Source of the DNA: Clostridium sp.
Lineage (GTDB): Bacteria; Bacillota; Clostridia; Clostridiales; Clostridiaceae
NCBI GenBank assembly: GCA_031292145.1
Contig: JARLHR010000170.1
Location: forward strand, 38,241 to 102,240
Direction of reading: 5' to 3'
Length of the DNA: 64,000 bases
Shown: positions 1 to 9,874 of the stretch, in pieces
Layout of the letters: the number at the start of each line of letters is the position of its first letter
Numbering within the stretch: position 1 is the first letter of the stretch
Translations under genes and position numbers: made by a program
The notes under the pieces: model-generated
Databases searched by the model: none
What the model saw: only the letters and a program-made list of their open reading frames with translations
Told to the model about the DNA's origin: nothing

Positions 1-1193
1 AAATTAATAATCCATAAAGGGTTTTGCTGATTTAATGAAAATGGAATTATAATTATTAATGCAGTAATAAGTGCTGAAATAGCTGCATTAATAAAGTTTT
101 TAAGTTTCCTTTGCCTTACTAATTCAAAGAAAAGTATTGGAAGAAATATAATTCCTTGTGGTTTCATAAGTATTGCTGTTGCAAACATTGCTGATGAAAA
201 TGCATATTTCTTTTCACACAATAAATATATCGCTATAAGTATTAGCAATGTAAAGAAAGAATCAACTTGTCCCCAAAATGTAGAATCTATAAAAATAGCT
301 GGATTAAAAATATAAAATACTGCTAAGAAAATACTAATCACAGAGCTTAAATATTTTTTTCCAAGTTTATATATAAAATAAGATGTAATAATATCGGCTA
401 TAATTGATGGTATTTTAAGCAATAATTCATAATATGAATTAAAATTAGATATACTTGCAAGCTTACCTACTAATCCTAAAACATATATATATAAAGGAGG
501 ATAATCTGCTTGCCTAGCATTGGCATAAAATTGTGAAAAACCATTTGCAGCAATTTCTGCCCAATTTCTAAATAAGCTAATATCACCACTATATCCATCT
601 ATGAGGGTTGAAACTGCAATTCTTAATAGAAGTCCTACAGCTAGTAATGTAAATATCAATAATTTTTCATCCTTCAAGTTAACTTCTAACTTTTTACGTC
701 TAAATAAAAAATAAATACCACAAGATAATATTAAAAATATTGCACTATATATACTAAGTGTTGGAAGGTATTGGGTGCTTGTTCCTCCTCTTTGCATATC
801 TCCGCCAAATTGTCCCGGCTGCCTATTTTTATTATCTCCTTTTGATTTATAATTGAAATCGCCTTGAGTATTACCATTTAGTTGTTGTTGATTTTTATGA
901 TCAGCAGGTTGTCCCACTTCATTTTGTGTCTTTATGCCTCCATTATCATTTGCTTGAGCATTTTGATCATTGTTGATCTTTGAATTTGGAGCTAAATCCT
1001 GTTGAAGGGGAGAATTCTTTGATGGACCCATCCCACTTGGTCTAGTTCCTTCTATATTAAATTTATTATTTTGTACTATAGAGTTCCCACTTTGGTAATG
1101 CTGAATTGCATAAAAACATGTACATATTGATAATAATAATGCTAATAGTAAGCTTATTCTAAATATATACGTTTTGGTATTAACTTTAATCAT
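1..1193 (-). CDS. Membrane glycosyltransferase, GT-C type (3' end beyond window)
   Basis: The reading frame starts at an ATG at 1193 and stays open to the window edge, giving about 397 visible codons with the C-terminus missing. A first membrane segment (about residues 10-30) is followed by a 100-residue polar loop rich in Asn, Gln, Gly and Asp, then many hydrophobic segments. The stretch GDISLFRNWAEIAANG followed by DYPPLYIYVLG is the typical first extracytoplasmic loop of polyprenol-phosphate-sugar-dependent GT-C mannosyl/glucosyltransferases. It lies 117 bp downstream of the YkcB-like gene on the same strand, so it is probably the third gene of one surface-glycosylation operon. The acceptor is unknown. 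Family assignment is by motif and topology only. Confidence 0.75.
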   Translation of the reverse strand, partial: MIKVNTKTYIFRISLLLALLLSICTCFYAIQHYQSGNSIVQNNKFNIEGTRPSGMGPSKNSPLQQDLAPNSKINNDQNAQANDNGGIKTQNEVGQPADHKNQQQLNGNTQGDFNYKSKGDNKNRQPGQFGGDMQRGGTSTQYLPTLSIYSAIFLILSCGIYFLFRRKKLEVNLKDEKLLIFTLLAVGLLLRIAVSTLIDGYSGDISLFRNWAEIAANGFSQFYANARQADYPPLYIYVLGLVGKLASISNFNSYYELLLKIPSIIADIITSYFIYKLGKKYLSSVISIFLAVFYIFNPAIFIDSTFWGQVDSFFTLLILIAIYLLCEKKYAFSSAMFATAILMKPQGIIFLPILFFELVRQRKLKNFINAAISALITALIIIIPFSLNQQNPLWIIN

Positions 1194-1310
1194 CGCCTTA
1201 CTTTCCTTTCAATAAAATTATTAAACAATAAGGGGCTAGCTTTTGTTAAATTTACTCTAATTACAAAGAAAACATAACAACTAGTACCCCTTACTTCAAT
1301 AGTTTTTATT

Positions 1311-3521
1311 TTACTTTAAAGTGTCTGCCACATCTTTTAAATCATATAATTGCCCAGAGTTCATTCCTTCGGGTCCTCCAAAATTTTGTCTTTTTGAATT
1401 TGAATCTTGGCCATTATTTTCTTCTAAAGTTTTATCTTGCAAGTTATTGTCTTCAATGTTTACTAATTGGTTGTTTGAAGTAGTATCCTTATATTCGCTG
1501 TCTGGAACGACTTTACCATTTTCAGTCACCCAATTCATAATCTCATTGCTTCCTCCTGGACCTCTGCCTCCTGATAATACATATCTCACTTCTCCATTTT
1601 TAACTAGTTCTTTAAATTGATCTAAAGTAAGTATATTGTCAGAACCTGAGAATCCACCAAGAGCCATAACAGATTCACCTGTCTGTATTATTATATTATC
1701 AGCACTCTGCGAAGAAGAAACTACTAGTAAGTACTTTTCAGTTGTTTTATTACTCTTCAAGAAATTTATTAACTTTGAACTGTCTGTACCATTACTTCTA
1801 CCAAATGGAGTCCCATTAAGACTTCCTGTTTTCCCATTTGATAGAAGTTCTAAACCTGCACAAGGAATAGTGCTATTTACACTATGAGTTATTGTCGCAC
1901 TTGCACCAATAAATGGTGTTACCAAAATACCAATTGTAGCAATTCCTACTAGTATCTTTTTAAAGTGCATATTTTTATTTTCATTTAAGTCAATATTCCT
2001 ATTTTTCTTAATAAAAGTTAATACAACTAATATAGCAGAAGCTGCAAAACATAATATTAATGATACTAAGATTATACTCCTAGTTACACTTGATAAGTTA
2101 CTTGTGTAATATGACAGCATCTGCATATGGGTTGCACCTGTTAATGTAAAAGCTATTGGTAAAAGCCCTGCTTTCCACGAGCTTTCTTTATAAAATCCCC
2201 ACATTTCAGCAATTCCAATTCCGGCTAAAGCAGCCGCTGGTGGTGCCATCATTGTTAAGTAATATGGATGGAATAATCCTGTTGTAAAACTAAAGTATAT
2301 AAATTCAGGAACTAGCCATGTAATCCATAATACTAATGATATTTTTCTTCTATTATCTAATTTAAGTCTTAATTTTTCTTTTATTGCACCTGCTATAAAT
2401 CCTAATAATGCAAGTGGCAAAAACCAAATTATTTGATCTGATAAACTACTTTTAGCAAATAATCTTGTAATCCCAGCTTTTACTTCTGATCCAAAAGAAC
2501 CTTGAAAACCACCTTGACCTCCTGGTCCACCATTTTGCATTCCTCCCTTAGGAGGTTGCATATTGCTACCATCTTGCTTTCTTCCATCTGGCGGATTACC
2601 TTGTATGCCTTGATTATTTCCATTAGAAGCTCCTTGAGGCATTTGTTCGTTATAGTTTAGGCCTTCTTTATTTCCTCTAGAATCCTGGGATTGCCTATTA
2701 GCTCCTCCACCAAAACCTTTATTGGATTTACCACTAAGTCCAAGTCTTTCTAATCCATTATGCCCAATTATAAGTTCTATTTCACTGTTGTCTGTGCTAC
2801 TGCCTACATAAGGCCTATTTTGCGCTGGTACTAAATCCACAATTACAGCCCACGATAAAGATACAGTAGCTAAAATAACTGTCCCAATAACAAGCTGACC
2901 TAGCTTTTTCTTTAATGATATAGTTGAAGAAAGAAGATATGTTATATAAATAGCTGGTCCAATCATATATGCTTCTAACATTTTTATGTTAAAGCCAATA
3001 CCTACAAGGAATAAACTTATATATAGATACTTAGCCTTTCCTTTTTCAGCAGCTTTTGTAAGAGCTAAACAAGCAAAAAGTAAAGTTACAACAAGTAAAT
3101 TATCTATGGTATTGTTTCTGCTAGCAGCTACAAAAACTGGTGTTACTGCAAGACATAATGCTGAAATAAGTCCAGCTAAATTACCAAAAGATCTCTTAAC
3201 AAGGTAATATACAAGATAAACTGAAATTACTCCTGCTATTGCTTGTGGCAGGAGTATACTCCATCCACTAAATACAAATACTTTAGCAAATATAGCCTGT
3301 ATCCAAAATCCCATTGGTGGCTTATCAATTGTTACAAAACTTGCTGGATCAAAAGATACAAAGAAGAAATTCTTAAGATTCATTGTCATACTTTTTACTC
3401 CAGCAGCGTAATACCCATTTCCATATCCTTCAATACCTATATTTGCAAGATTTAGTATTGTAGATAATATTAAAATTAATGATATACTTATGGTTTCTTT
3501 AGTTAATTTAAGTTTCTTCAC
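1311..3521 (-). CDS. YkcB-like GT39/ArnT-type membrane glycosyltransferase
   Basis: 736 residues starting at GTG, with GGAGGG six bases upstream. About a dozen membrane segments are present. The N-terminal motif FVTIDKPPMGFWIQAIFAK carries the acidic residue and DKPP signature of the GT39/ArnT/YkcB family, which moves a sugar from a lipid-phosphate carrier to a target outside the membrane. An extracytoplasmic loop near residues 270-345 is strikingly Gly/Asn/Gln/Pro-rich, and the C-terminus is also Asn/Gly-rich. It follows the GT2 gene by 11 bp, the same pairing as ykcC-ykcB in Bacillus: the GT2 enzyme charges the lipid and this enzyme uses it. The exact sugar and acceptor cannot be read from the sequence. 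Confidence 0.85.
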   Translation of the reverse strand: MKKLKLTKETISISLILILSTILNLANIGIEGYGNGYYAAGVKSMTMNLKNFFFVSFDPASFVTIDKPPMGFWIQAIFAKVFVFSGWSILLPQAIAGVISVYLVYYLVKRSFGNLAGLISALCLAVTPVFVAASRNNTIDNLLVVTLLFACLALTKAAEKGKAKYLYISLFLVGIGFNIKMLEAYMIGPAIYITYLLSSTISLKKKLGQLVIGTVILATVSLSWAVIVDLVPAQNRPYVGSSTDNSEIELIIGHNGLERLGLSGKSNKGFGGGANRQSQDSRGNKEGLNYNEQMPQGASNGNNQGIQGNPPDGRKQDGSNMQPPKGGMQNGGPGGQGGFQGSFGSEVKAGITRLFAKSSLSDQIIWFLPLALLGFIAGAIKEKLRLKLDNRRKISLVLWITWLVPEFIYFSFTTGLFHPYYLTMMAPPAAALAGIGIAEMWGFYKESSWKAGLLPIAFTLTGATHMQMLSYYTSNLSSVTRSIILVSLILCFAASAILVVLTFIKKNRNIDLNENKNMHFKKILVGIATIGILVTPFIGASATITHSVNSTIPCAGLELLSNGKTGSLNGTPFGRSNGTDSSKLINFLKSNKTTEKYLLVVSSSQSADNIIIQTGESVMALGGFSGSDNILTLDQFKELVKNGEVRYVLSGGRGPGGSNEIMNWVTENGKVVPDSEYKDTTSNNQLVNIEDNNLQDKTLEENNGQDSNSKRQNFGGPEGMNSGQLYDLKDVADTLK

Positions 3522-3532
3522 AGATAGCCCTC

Positions 3533-4519
3533 CTATATAGTCCTTTGCTCCAAATTAACAACTTTATATTTTTTATCATTTCTGTTATAATTCTTTGTGC
3601 TATCAATTATATAAATAGGTCTTCCTTTACTTTCATCGAAAATTCTTCCAATATATTGACCCATTATACCAATACATCCTAAAGTTACACCAAACATCAT
3701 CATATTTAATCCCATCATTAATGTGAAATTTACAAATCCACTCTTATTAAATAAATCTTTAATTATGTCAGTGAACATTAAAATAATTCCTGTTATAAAT
3801 GCTAAAATCCCAAAATGTCCCGCAATAACGAGTGGTTTATATGATAAAGCTGTTATACCATCAAACGCTAGTTTAATCATCTTTTTAAAAGGATATTTAG
3901 TCTCTCCTGCAAATCTTTCCTGCCTAATAAATTCTACATATGTTTGTTTGTATCCAACCCAGCTTACAAGTCCCCTAACATATCTATTTTTTTCTGGAAG
4001 TGCAATTAATGCATCACAAACTTTTCTATCGATAAGCCTAAAATCTCCTGTATCTACTGGAACATCTACAGTTGTCATACTTTTTAACAATCTATAATAC
4101 ATCCTAGCTGTAAATTTTTTAAAGAAAGTTTCTCCCTCTCTTTTTATTCTCTTTCCATATACAACTTCATATCCTTCTTTCCATTTTTCAATCATCTTAA
4201 GCATCACTTCTGGTGGATCTTGAAGATCAGCATCTATTACAATTATTGCATCTCCTAATGCTAAATCCATTCCTGCAGTTATTGCTGCTTGATGTCCAAA
4301 GTTTCTTGAAAAATTAATAAGCTTTATATTTTCATCCTTATTACATATTTCCTCTGTTTTTTCCCTTGTTCTATCCTTACTTCCATCATTTACAAATACA
4401 ATTTCATACCCTTCCTTTGTAGAATCCATAATTTCTTTTAATCTTCTATAACTTTCATTTATAACAAGTTCTTCATTATATAAAGGTACTATAATAGAAT
4501 AAATTACTTTACCATTCAT
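3533..4519 (-). CDS. YkcC-like polyprenyl-phosphate glycosyltransferase (GT2)
   Basis: 328 residues from the ATG at 4519, chosen because GAGGTG lies six bases upstream; an in-frame GTG at 4528 lacks a spaced ribosome site. The N-terminal GT-A domain has VPLYNEE at the start, the nucleotide-sugar DxD in VIDADLQDPPE, and the DTGDFRLIDRKV segment of the dolichol-phosphate-mannose synthase/GtrB group. Two C-terminal membrane helices follow. It should transfer a sugar from a nucleotide donor to undecaprenyl phosphate on the cytoplasmic face. The downstream YkcB-like gene starts 11 bp away and is the likely user of the lipid-linked sugar. Confidence 0.88.
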   Translation of the reverse strand: MNGKVIYSIIVPLYNEELVINESYRRLKEIMDSTKEGYEIVFVNDGSKDRTREKTEEICNKDENIKLINFSRNFGHQAAITAGMDLALGDAIIVIDADLQDPPEVMLKMIEKWKEGYEVVYGKRIKREGETFFKKFTARMYYRLLKSMTTVDVPVDTGDFRLIDRKVCDALIALPEKNRYVRGLVSWVGYKQTYVEFIRQERFAGETKYPFKKMIKLAFDGITALSYKPLVIAGHFGILAFITGIILMFTDIIKDLFNKSGFVNFTLMMGLNMMMFGVTLGCIGIMGQYIGRIFDESKGRPIYIIDSTKNYNRNDKKYKVVNLEQRTI

Positions 4520-4697
4520 TTTTATCACCTCAGATATTTTATTTAGATTAAACTTTAAATTACAATGTAGATTTACTTGAATCTATATTTGTATTTTAAT
4601 CATGAATTGTCACAGTTTTGTTACAGTCTAATCACAAATTATGTACAATTTATAAATATCCAATATGTATTATAAACTTATGTGTATTACTACATTA

Positions 4698-4726
4698 GAA
4701 ATAAGTAACATGCTGTGTTCCGATTT
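4698..4726. repeat. Single arm of a dispersed hairpin repeat
   Basis: This 29-nt stretch is nearly the same as the left arm of the perfect hairpin at 9875-9932, differing at a C/T and a C/T-like position, but here the second arm is missing. It lies 42 bp before the long palindromic element at 4768-4953; at the other locus the hairpin also precedes a long element. Confidence 0.5.
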
Positions 4727-4767
4727 ATCTTGAATTAGATTTATACCCTAAATTATTTACCACACTA

Positions 4768-4953
4768 AGGGAGCGAACTCTTTTGTGCAGTGTTGTATTT
4801 AGAATATGGCTGTAGACATTTCTTCATTAGAAGTTGTTCTATTTCCGCTTGTCACAAGCTTGTCTTGGGAACAAGCGGAAATAGGTATAACTTCTAATGG
4901 TAGAAATTTACAGACATATTCTATAGCAACCGAAACAACAGAGTTCACTCCCT
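4768..4953 (+). repeat. Long palindromic element, copy 1 (186 nt)
   Basis: The whole segment folds on itself. Outer arms AGGGAGCGAACTCT and AGAGTTCACTCCCT pair; a middle stem pairs TAGAATATG with CATATTCTA; the inner stem pairs ATTAGAAGTTGTTCTATTTC with its near-complement in the right half, and a short terminal loop closes it. Related elements of 187 and 185 nt lie at 10087 and 24211 and share the inner motif GTTGTTCYAYTTNNGCTTGTC. It sits just beyond the stop codon of the binding-protein gene at 4986. No reading frame with a ribosome site was found in it. Confidence 0.75.
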
Positions 4954-4985
4954 TTCGGTTTGATAAATAATAAGTCTATTTAATT

Positions 4986-6149
4986 TTATTCAGGTTTTAT
5001 AGTATCAAGATAAGTAAACTTACCGTCTTTAACTACTTTTAATACCGCATCTTTTACTGCATTATTATTTTCATCTATTGTTATTACTCCTGCTGCACCA
5101 GGAAAGTCCTTAGTCTTTGCAATCTCATCTCTAATTTTCACTGGTTCTCCAGAATTAGCTCTCTTAATAGCATCTAAAATAACTATATATGCATCATAAC
5201 CTAATGCTGTAGCCGCTGCTGGTTCCTTATTATATTCTTTTCTGTATTCATCTAGAAAAATCTTAGACTCTGAAGTTATAGGTGTTTCACTTGCAAAGAA
5301 AGTTGAGAACACTGTACCCTCTACATCCTCTTTTCCTATATCTAAAAATTCTGGTGTTTCCCAAGTATCGCCACCAATTATAGGAGCTGTAATCCCAAGC
5401 TGCCTTGCCTGTTTTATTATCATAGCACCTTCTGTGAAGTTACCTGGAGCAAATATTACATCCGGATTACTGCTCTTTATATTTGTGAGTTGAGCTGTAA
5501 AATCTTGATCTCCTGTAGTATAGTTTGACTTAGCTACAATAGAATTATTGTCACCTGTTAATTTTGTAAATTCATCAATAAAGAATTTACAAATACCAAC
5601 TGAGTAGTCACTAGAAACTTCCTGAAGTATTGCCACTTTTTTAGCCTTTAGCTTATTAGCTGCATATTTTGCCATAACAGTACCTTGAAAAGGATCAATA
5701 AAACAAACTCTAAAGTAATAATCATTTCCTGCAGTTACTAACGGATTTGTACATGTAACCCCTACTGCCGGAATCTTAGCTTCTTGTACCATATCACCTG
5801 CTGCCATGGATAATCCACTACCATAACTTCCTATAATAGCATTAACATGTTCTTGTTCAATAAGATTTGCAGCTGCACTGGCTGCTTCTACTTTATCCGA
5901 CTTATTATCTGCAAAAACTAATTCCACCTTTTTGCCAAGAACTGTCGGATAAATTTTATTTGCAAGCTTGGCACCCTCAGCCTCGAGTTCTCCACCTGCC
6001 GCATTAGCACCTGTCATTGGTTCAAACACCCCAATTTTTATAACATCGTCATTCATATTTGCTTTGGTGTTTGCTTTGGAAGCACAACCTGCTAGCGCAA
6101 AAGTAGTTGTTATAGCTAGTATCAAAAGTAAAGATATTTTCTTCTTCAT
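4986..6149 (-). CDS. Branched-chain amino acid-type ABC substrate-binding lipoprotein
   Basis: 387 residues. A signal peptide ends in the lipobox LAGC (Cys 21), so the mature protein should be lipid-anchored outside the cell. The rest is a Leu/Ile/Val-binding (periplasmic-binding type I) fold: IKIGVFEPMTGANAAGG at the start, then AIIGSYGSGLSMAAGDMVQEA and the later GYDAYIVILDAI helix. Members of this family bind branched-chain or other amino acids or amides for a Liv-type ABC importer. No LivH, LivM, LivG or LivF gene is adjacent, so the gene is an orphan here and its ligand is unknown. Confidence 0.85.
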   Translation of the reverse strand: MKKKISLLLILAITTTFALAGCASKANTKANMNDDVIKIGVFEPMTGANAAGGELEAEGAKLANKIYPTVLGKKVELVFADNKSDKVEAASAAANLIEQEHVNAIIGSYGSGLSMAAGDMVQEAKIPAVGVTCTNPLVTAGNDYYFRVCFIDPFQGTVMAKYAANKLKAKKVAILQEVSSDYSVGICKFFIDEFTKLTGDNNSIVAKSNYTTGDQDFTAQLTNIKSSNPDVIFAPGNFTEGAMIIKQARQLGITAPIIGGDTWETPEFLDIGKEDVEGTVFSTFFASETPITSESKIFLDEYRKEYNKEPAAATALGYDAYIVILDAIKRANSGEPVKIRDEIAKTKDFPGAAGVITIDENNNAVKDAVLKVVKDGKFTYLDTIKPE

Positions 6150-6360
6150 AAGATAATCCCCCTAATATTTGCTTGACTGCACTAATGTGCATTGTAAAAT
6201 TAACAAATCATATATTATCGTATATAAACTCATATGTCAATGAACTAAGGACACTTGTATTCATACAAAATAAATAACAAAAATATAGTAATATAAATGG
6301 CATTAATTATTTAGAATGCTATCTACATTACTATATACTTAAGTATAAAATTTTAACGAC

Positions 6361-7335
6361 TTATTGAATTTTGGTAATTCCACTAATTACTTCAAATATA
6401 TCGAATGTTACTACTAAAATTATTAAAATTGAAGTAAAAAATTTTAGCATAAGCCCTTTTTGCACTTTATTGTTTTGTAACCATTCCTTAGTATAATTTC
6501 TTTTTCTAATAAAAACAATAATTAATACTATAATTGATATACATGTGAAAGCAATATCAATTATATTTTCTATTTTCCCACCTAAATTAATAGTAATTTG
6601 TGATAATACTTGTACACAAACGTTGTTAATTATATGTAATAAAATAGTTAATTTAATTGAATATTCTGTTGCTAAATATCCTAAGATAATACCAACCCCT
6701 ATGGCCATGAAAATCTGATAAAAGTTACCATGCATTAATCCAAATAATGTTGCAGAAATCAAAATAGCAAAGCGTTTTCCATATTTCTCAAGGCTTCTAA
6801 GAACTGCTCCTCTATAAATAAATTCTTCAAATATAGGCGCTATTATACATGAATAAGCAATCATTGGTATTGTCAATTGATTTAAAGTTTCTAACTCCTC
6901 CAAGGCAAAATTAGCACTAAATCCAATTGCATTTAATGCAACTTCTAAAACATTCGAAAACATTACCAGAAGGCTATTTAGTGATAATAGTATAATTATT
7001 GCTACTGCTACAGTCTTTACAGTAAACTTTTTATTTTCTACTCTAAGATCATATTGGAAAAACTTTCTCCCTCGATAAATTAGAAATGGAATAAATGCAA
7101 TTATTACTGCAACTATACTCATAGTTCCACTATAGGTTCCATCCTCCAAAATTTTCATTGTATTATCGTTAGTCATGTTTGGATTTGTAATAAGTCTCAT
7201 CATTGTAATAATAATAACACATATAATTATAACCACATTTGCAATAAGACTATTCATCAAAATTGTTAATCCAAGTTTATTAAAATCTTTCTTAATTAAT
7301 TTTTTCATCATTTTATCTTGATAATTATCATTCAT
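6361..7335 (-). CDS. CPBP-family intramembrane metalloprotease
   Basis: 324 residues with about eight membrane segments. The diagnostic CPBP (type II CAAX protease/Abi) motifs are in order: PIFEEFIYRGAVLRSL with the catalytic Glu-Glu and Arg, LFGLMHGN with the first His, and LLHIINNV with the second His and Asn. These are the glutamate and histidine residues used by the glutamate intramembrane proteases. The gene stands alone between convergent-free spacers, so its substrate cannot be inferred from context; relatives act in prenyl-protein processing or peptide immunity. The N-terminus is long and charged (about 25 residues) before the first helix. Confidence 0.87.
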   Translation of the reverse strand: MNDNYQDKMMKKLIKKDFNKLGLTILMNSLIANVVIIICVIIITMMRLITNPNMTNDNTMKILEDGTYSGTMSIVAVIIAFIPFLIYRGRKFFQYDLRVENKKFTVKTVAVAIIILLSLNSLLVMFSNVLEVALNAIGFSANFALEELETLNQLTIPMIAYSCIIAPIFEEFIYRGAVLRSLEKYGKRFAILISATLFGLMHGNFYQIFMAIGVGIILGYLATEYSIKLTILLHIINNVCVQVLSQITINLGGKIENIIDIAFTCISIIVLIIVFIRKRNYTKEWLQNNKVQKGLMLKFFTSILIILVVTFDIFEVISGITKIQ

Positions 7336-7363
7336 TTATGTCACTTCACTTTCTTATATTTAA

Positions 7364-7420
7364 ACACATGAAAGAAAATAACAAAACAAGAGTGCTTGTC
7401 TATCATTTTTTTGATGTGAG
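7364..7420. repeat. Short palindromic repeat (AGGCAYAT family), copy A
   Basis: Starts CACATGAAAGAAAATAAC and ends in the near inverse TATCATTTTTTTGATGTG, with GCTTGTC in the centre. The same ends occur at 20998, 22418, 23524, 27644 and 40059. It lies 29 bp upstream of the CPBP gene start, on its 5' side. Confidence 0.6.
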
Positions 7421-7730
7421 TCAACTAAAATACATTATATTATATTAATATTAAATAATTTTTAAGCAATATAATTATAAATATTTTAGCAACTCTTTAC
7501 CTCCTTTGCTGTTAATTTATCTCTATAGTTTTCATTAATATTCCTAAATCCAAAATCATCATCTATCTAATTATATTATAACATAGCTTCTTGATTTCCC
7601 CGTTATAAATACAACACATTTTATCTCTTACTTTTGATATGTTCAGTTAATTATCAACTAGTCATTAAACATAGTTTATTTTTATTTTAAAATACAAGAA
7701 AGCATGCCTAAATACACCACAACTTTTAAT

Positions 7731-7838
7731 TTACACATTGCAGCTTAAATTAATGCATCCTTTTATTATTTGAAGCAATGCTTTGCAGGTATTCTTATTC
7801 ATATTAGTACAATGAAGTAATAATATAATATTCTCCAT
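7731..7838 (-). CDS. Possible 35-residue cysteine-containing peptide
   Basis: A small frame starts at an ATG at 7838, four bases after TTGGAGGG, a strong ribosome site. It encodes 35 residues with Cys at 10, 18, 28 and 33 and a hydrophobic start (MENIILLLHC). It lies alone in a 680-bp spacer upstream of the chemoreceptor, on the opposite strand. The ribosome site is the main support; no family is recognised and chance remains possible. Confidence 0.3.
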   Translation of the reverse strand: MENIILLLHCTNMNKNTCKALLQIIKGCINLSCNV

Positions 7839-7930
7839 ATTTCCCTCCAAACCTTACTATTAATCTTTTGTTTCCTTTATAAGGTTTTTTATTTAATTAT
7901 ATTATTTTTTAAATTATTTTTCAAAAACGC

Positions 7931-7957
7931 TAAATTTATTGGAAAATCTTTCGATAA
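7931..7957 (+). promoter_or_regulatory. Sigma-D (sigma-28)-type motility promoter
   Basis: TAAA at 7931 and CGATAA at 7952 are separated by 17 bases, the exact geometry of the flagellar consensus TAAAGTTT-N11-GCCGATAA. It is about 146 bp upstream of the chemoreceptor start and in the right direction, so the receptor is probably in the flagellar/chemotaxis regulon. Confidence 0.65.
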
Positions 7958-8103
7958 TGTAATTGATTGAACACGTTAACAATAAAAGTATTAAATTTAC
8001 TGAAACTAACATGTAAATATTCATTAAAAGTTTATATTTTACTACTAAACGTGCACTTAAGTACAATCAATTAAAACAACTTATTACAGGAGGATTAGGC
8101 CAA

Positions 8104-9855
8104 ATGAAAAAAACAGAAAAAACTATTAATTTTAAAAAATTAGGAAAGGTACATGAACTCAAGGTTATACATTCTTTTATTATTATGCTACTCATATCAA
8201 TAGTAAGTTTAAGCACTCTAGCATCTATTGGAATTAATAGTTTAAAGAATACCCGAATACAAGAAAACGTTTTATACGAAGATTTATACTCTCCTACCTC
8301 TGCTATATTAAATGCTAAAGCTACATTTTATAATTTAAGGGCTAATTACGTAAAAATATTAGACTCCTCTACTTTTAATGATAGTGTTTATAATTCTGTC
8401 GTCAAATCTAGGGATTTACTTGCAGCTTCAATAGATTTATATAATACGGATAATATTGACGATAAAACAGACCTAGATAATATAAATAATTTAAAAGAAA
8501 AAATCAAAAAATATAATCAAGACACAGAAAAACTAATACAAGATAAAAATTTAACCGGAACCTATGATAATGATGAAAGAAATAGAGTAAACTCTGATAG
8601 TACAGCAATAGTTGAATTAATGACTGATATGGCTAACTATAATGACGAACAGTGCACACAACTCATAAGCAAAACCAATACTGAACTTAAAAATAATATT
8701 ATTATTTTTTCCATTATCTCAGTAGTTGCTGTTATTATTTTAGGTTCTTTAGCTATAATTCAAATTTTTAAACTTCGTTATAAATTTAAGGCTATAAATG
8801 AACATTGTAATAAAATAACAAGTGGCGATTTAACTAGTGATATATCAGAGAAAGTTTTAAATTCAAGAGATGAAATTGGAGATATGGCTAGAGCTATAAA
8901 CTTTATGACAGTTTCGGTTAAGGATGTCATGAAAAATATAATAAACGAATCTGAACATCTTGAAGAAATTTCATATTCAACAAAAGAAAGTATGCTTAAT
9001 CTAAATACAGAAGTTGAAAAAGTATCTGCTTTTACCGAAGATTTAACTGCAACTTCTGAAGAAACTGCTGCTACAGCTGAAAACTTAATACATACTGCCA
9101 ATAATATAAAAGATGAAGTAAATTTAATAGCTGATAAATCCTTAGAAAGTGTTGATACCTCTTCAAAAATTAGTCAAAAAGCTAGTGAATTAAAAAATAA
9201 TGCTGTAAATTCGAAAAATTCTACTATTAATATTTATGAACTAACTGAAGAAAAATTATTAAATGCCTTAGAAAAATCTAAAGAAGTAAACAAAATAACT
9301 GTTCTTTCTGATTCTATCTTACAAATTGCTTCACAAACTAATTTACTTGCATTAAATGCAGCTATTGAAGCCGCTAGAGCTGGAGAAGCTGGAAGAGGTT
9401 TTTCAGTTGTTGCTGAGGAAATCAGAAAACTGGCTGAAACCTCACAGTCAACTGTTGCAGAAATACAGGCTGTGACTGCCAATGTAGTAGACTCAGTTAA
9501 TAATTTATCTAATAGTTCTACAGAGCTTCTTAACTTTATAAATACTGATGTTATAAAGGATTATGACTTCTTTGTAATCTCTGGTGAAGAATATAATAAC
9601 AACGCTGTTTCACTTAATAAAATAACCTCCGAATTTAATTCATCTTCAGATAAATTAAACTCCTCAATGGAAATAATATTAAATTCTATAAGTGAAATTG
9701 CAACTGTAAATGAGCATTCAGCTACAGCTACACAGGATATTTCACAAAAAATCTTTACTGTTTCTGAAAAAGCCTCAAATGTTGTTCAAAAAACTTTAGA
9801 AGTTAAAGAAACCTCTGAAAGACTTGTACAAATATCAAATAAATTCAAAATTTAA
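8104..9855 (+). CDS. Methyl-accepting chemotaxis protein
   Basis: 583 residues, preceded by CAGGAGG. Layout: a first membrane helix (about residues 24-48), an extracytoplasmic all-helical region of the four-helix-bundle type (about 50-195), a second helix (about 198-220), a HAMP linker (about 222-275) and a cytoplasmic signalling domain. The hairpin tip is highly conserved: [20 protein letters not shown] followed by [16 protein letters not shown], which binds CheA and CheW. The ligand-binding region carries no recognisable Cache or PAS motif, so the stimulus is unknown. No chemotaxis genes are adjacent; control is probably through the sigma-D-like site at 7931. Confidence 0.93.
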   Translation: MKKTEKTINFKKLGKVHELKVIHSFIIMLLISIVSLSTLASIGINSLKNTRIQENVLYEDLYSPTSAILNAKATFYNLRANYVKILDSSTFNDSVYNSVVKSRDLLAASIDLYNTDNIDDKTDLDNINNLKEKIKKYNQDTEKLIQDKNLTGTYDNDERNRVNSDSTAIVELMTDMANYNDEQCTQLISKTNTELKNNIIIFSIISVVAVIILGSLAIIQIFKLRYKFKAINEHCNKITSGDLTSDISEKVLNSRDEIGDMARAINFMTVSVKDVMKNIINESEHLEEISYSTKESMLNLNTEVEKVSAFTEDLTATSEETAATAENLIHTANNIKDEVNLIADKSLESVDTSSKISQKASELKNNAVNSKNSTINIYELTEEKLLNALEKSKEVNKITVLSDSILQIASQTNLLALNAAIEAARAGEAGRGFSVVAEEIRKLAETSQSTVAEIQAVTANVVDSVNNLSNSSTELLNFINTDVIKDYDFFVISGEEYNNNAVSLNKITSEFNSSSDKLNSSMEIILNSISEIATVNEHSATATQDISQKIFTVSEKASNVVQKTLEVKETSERLVQISNKFKI

Positions 9856-9874
9856 ATTTATGAAATAGCTAACC

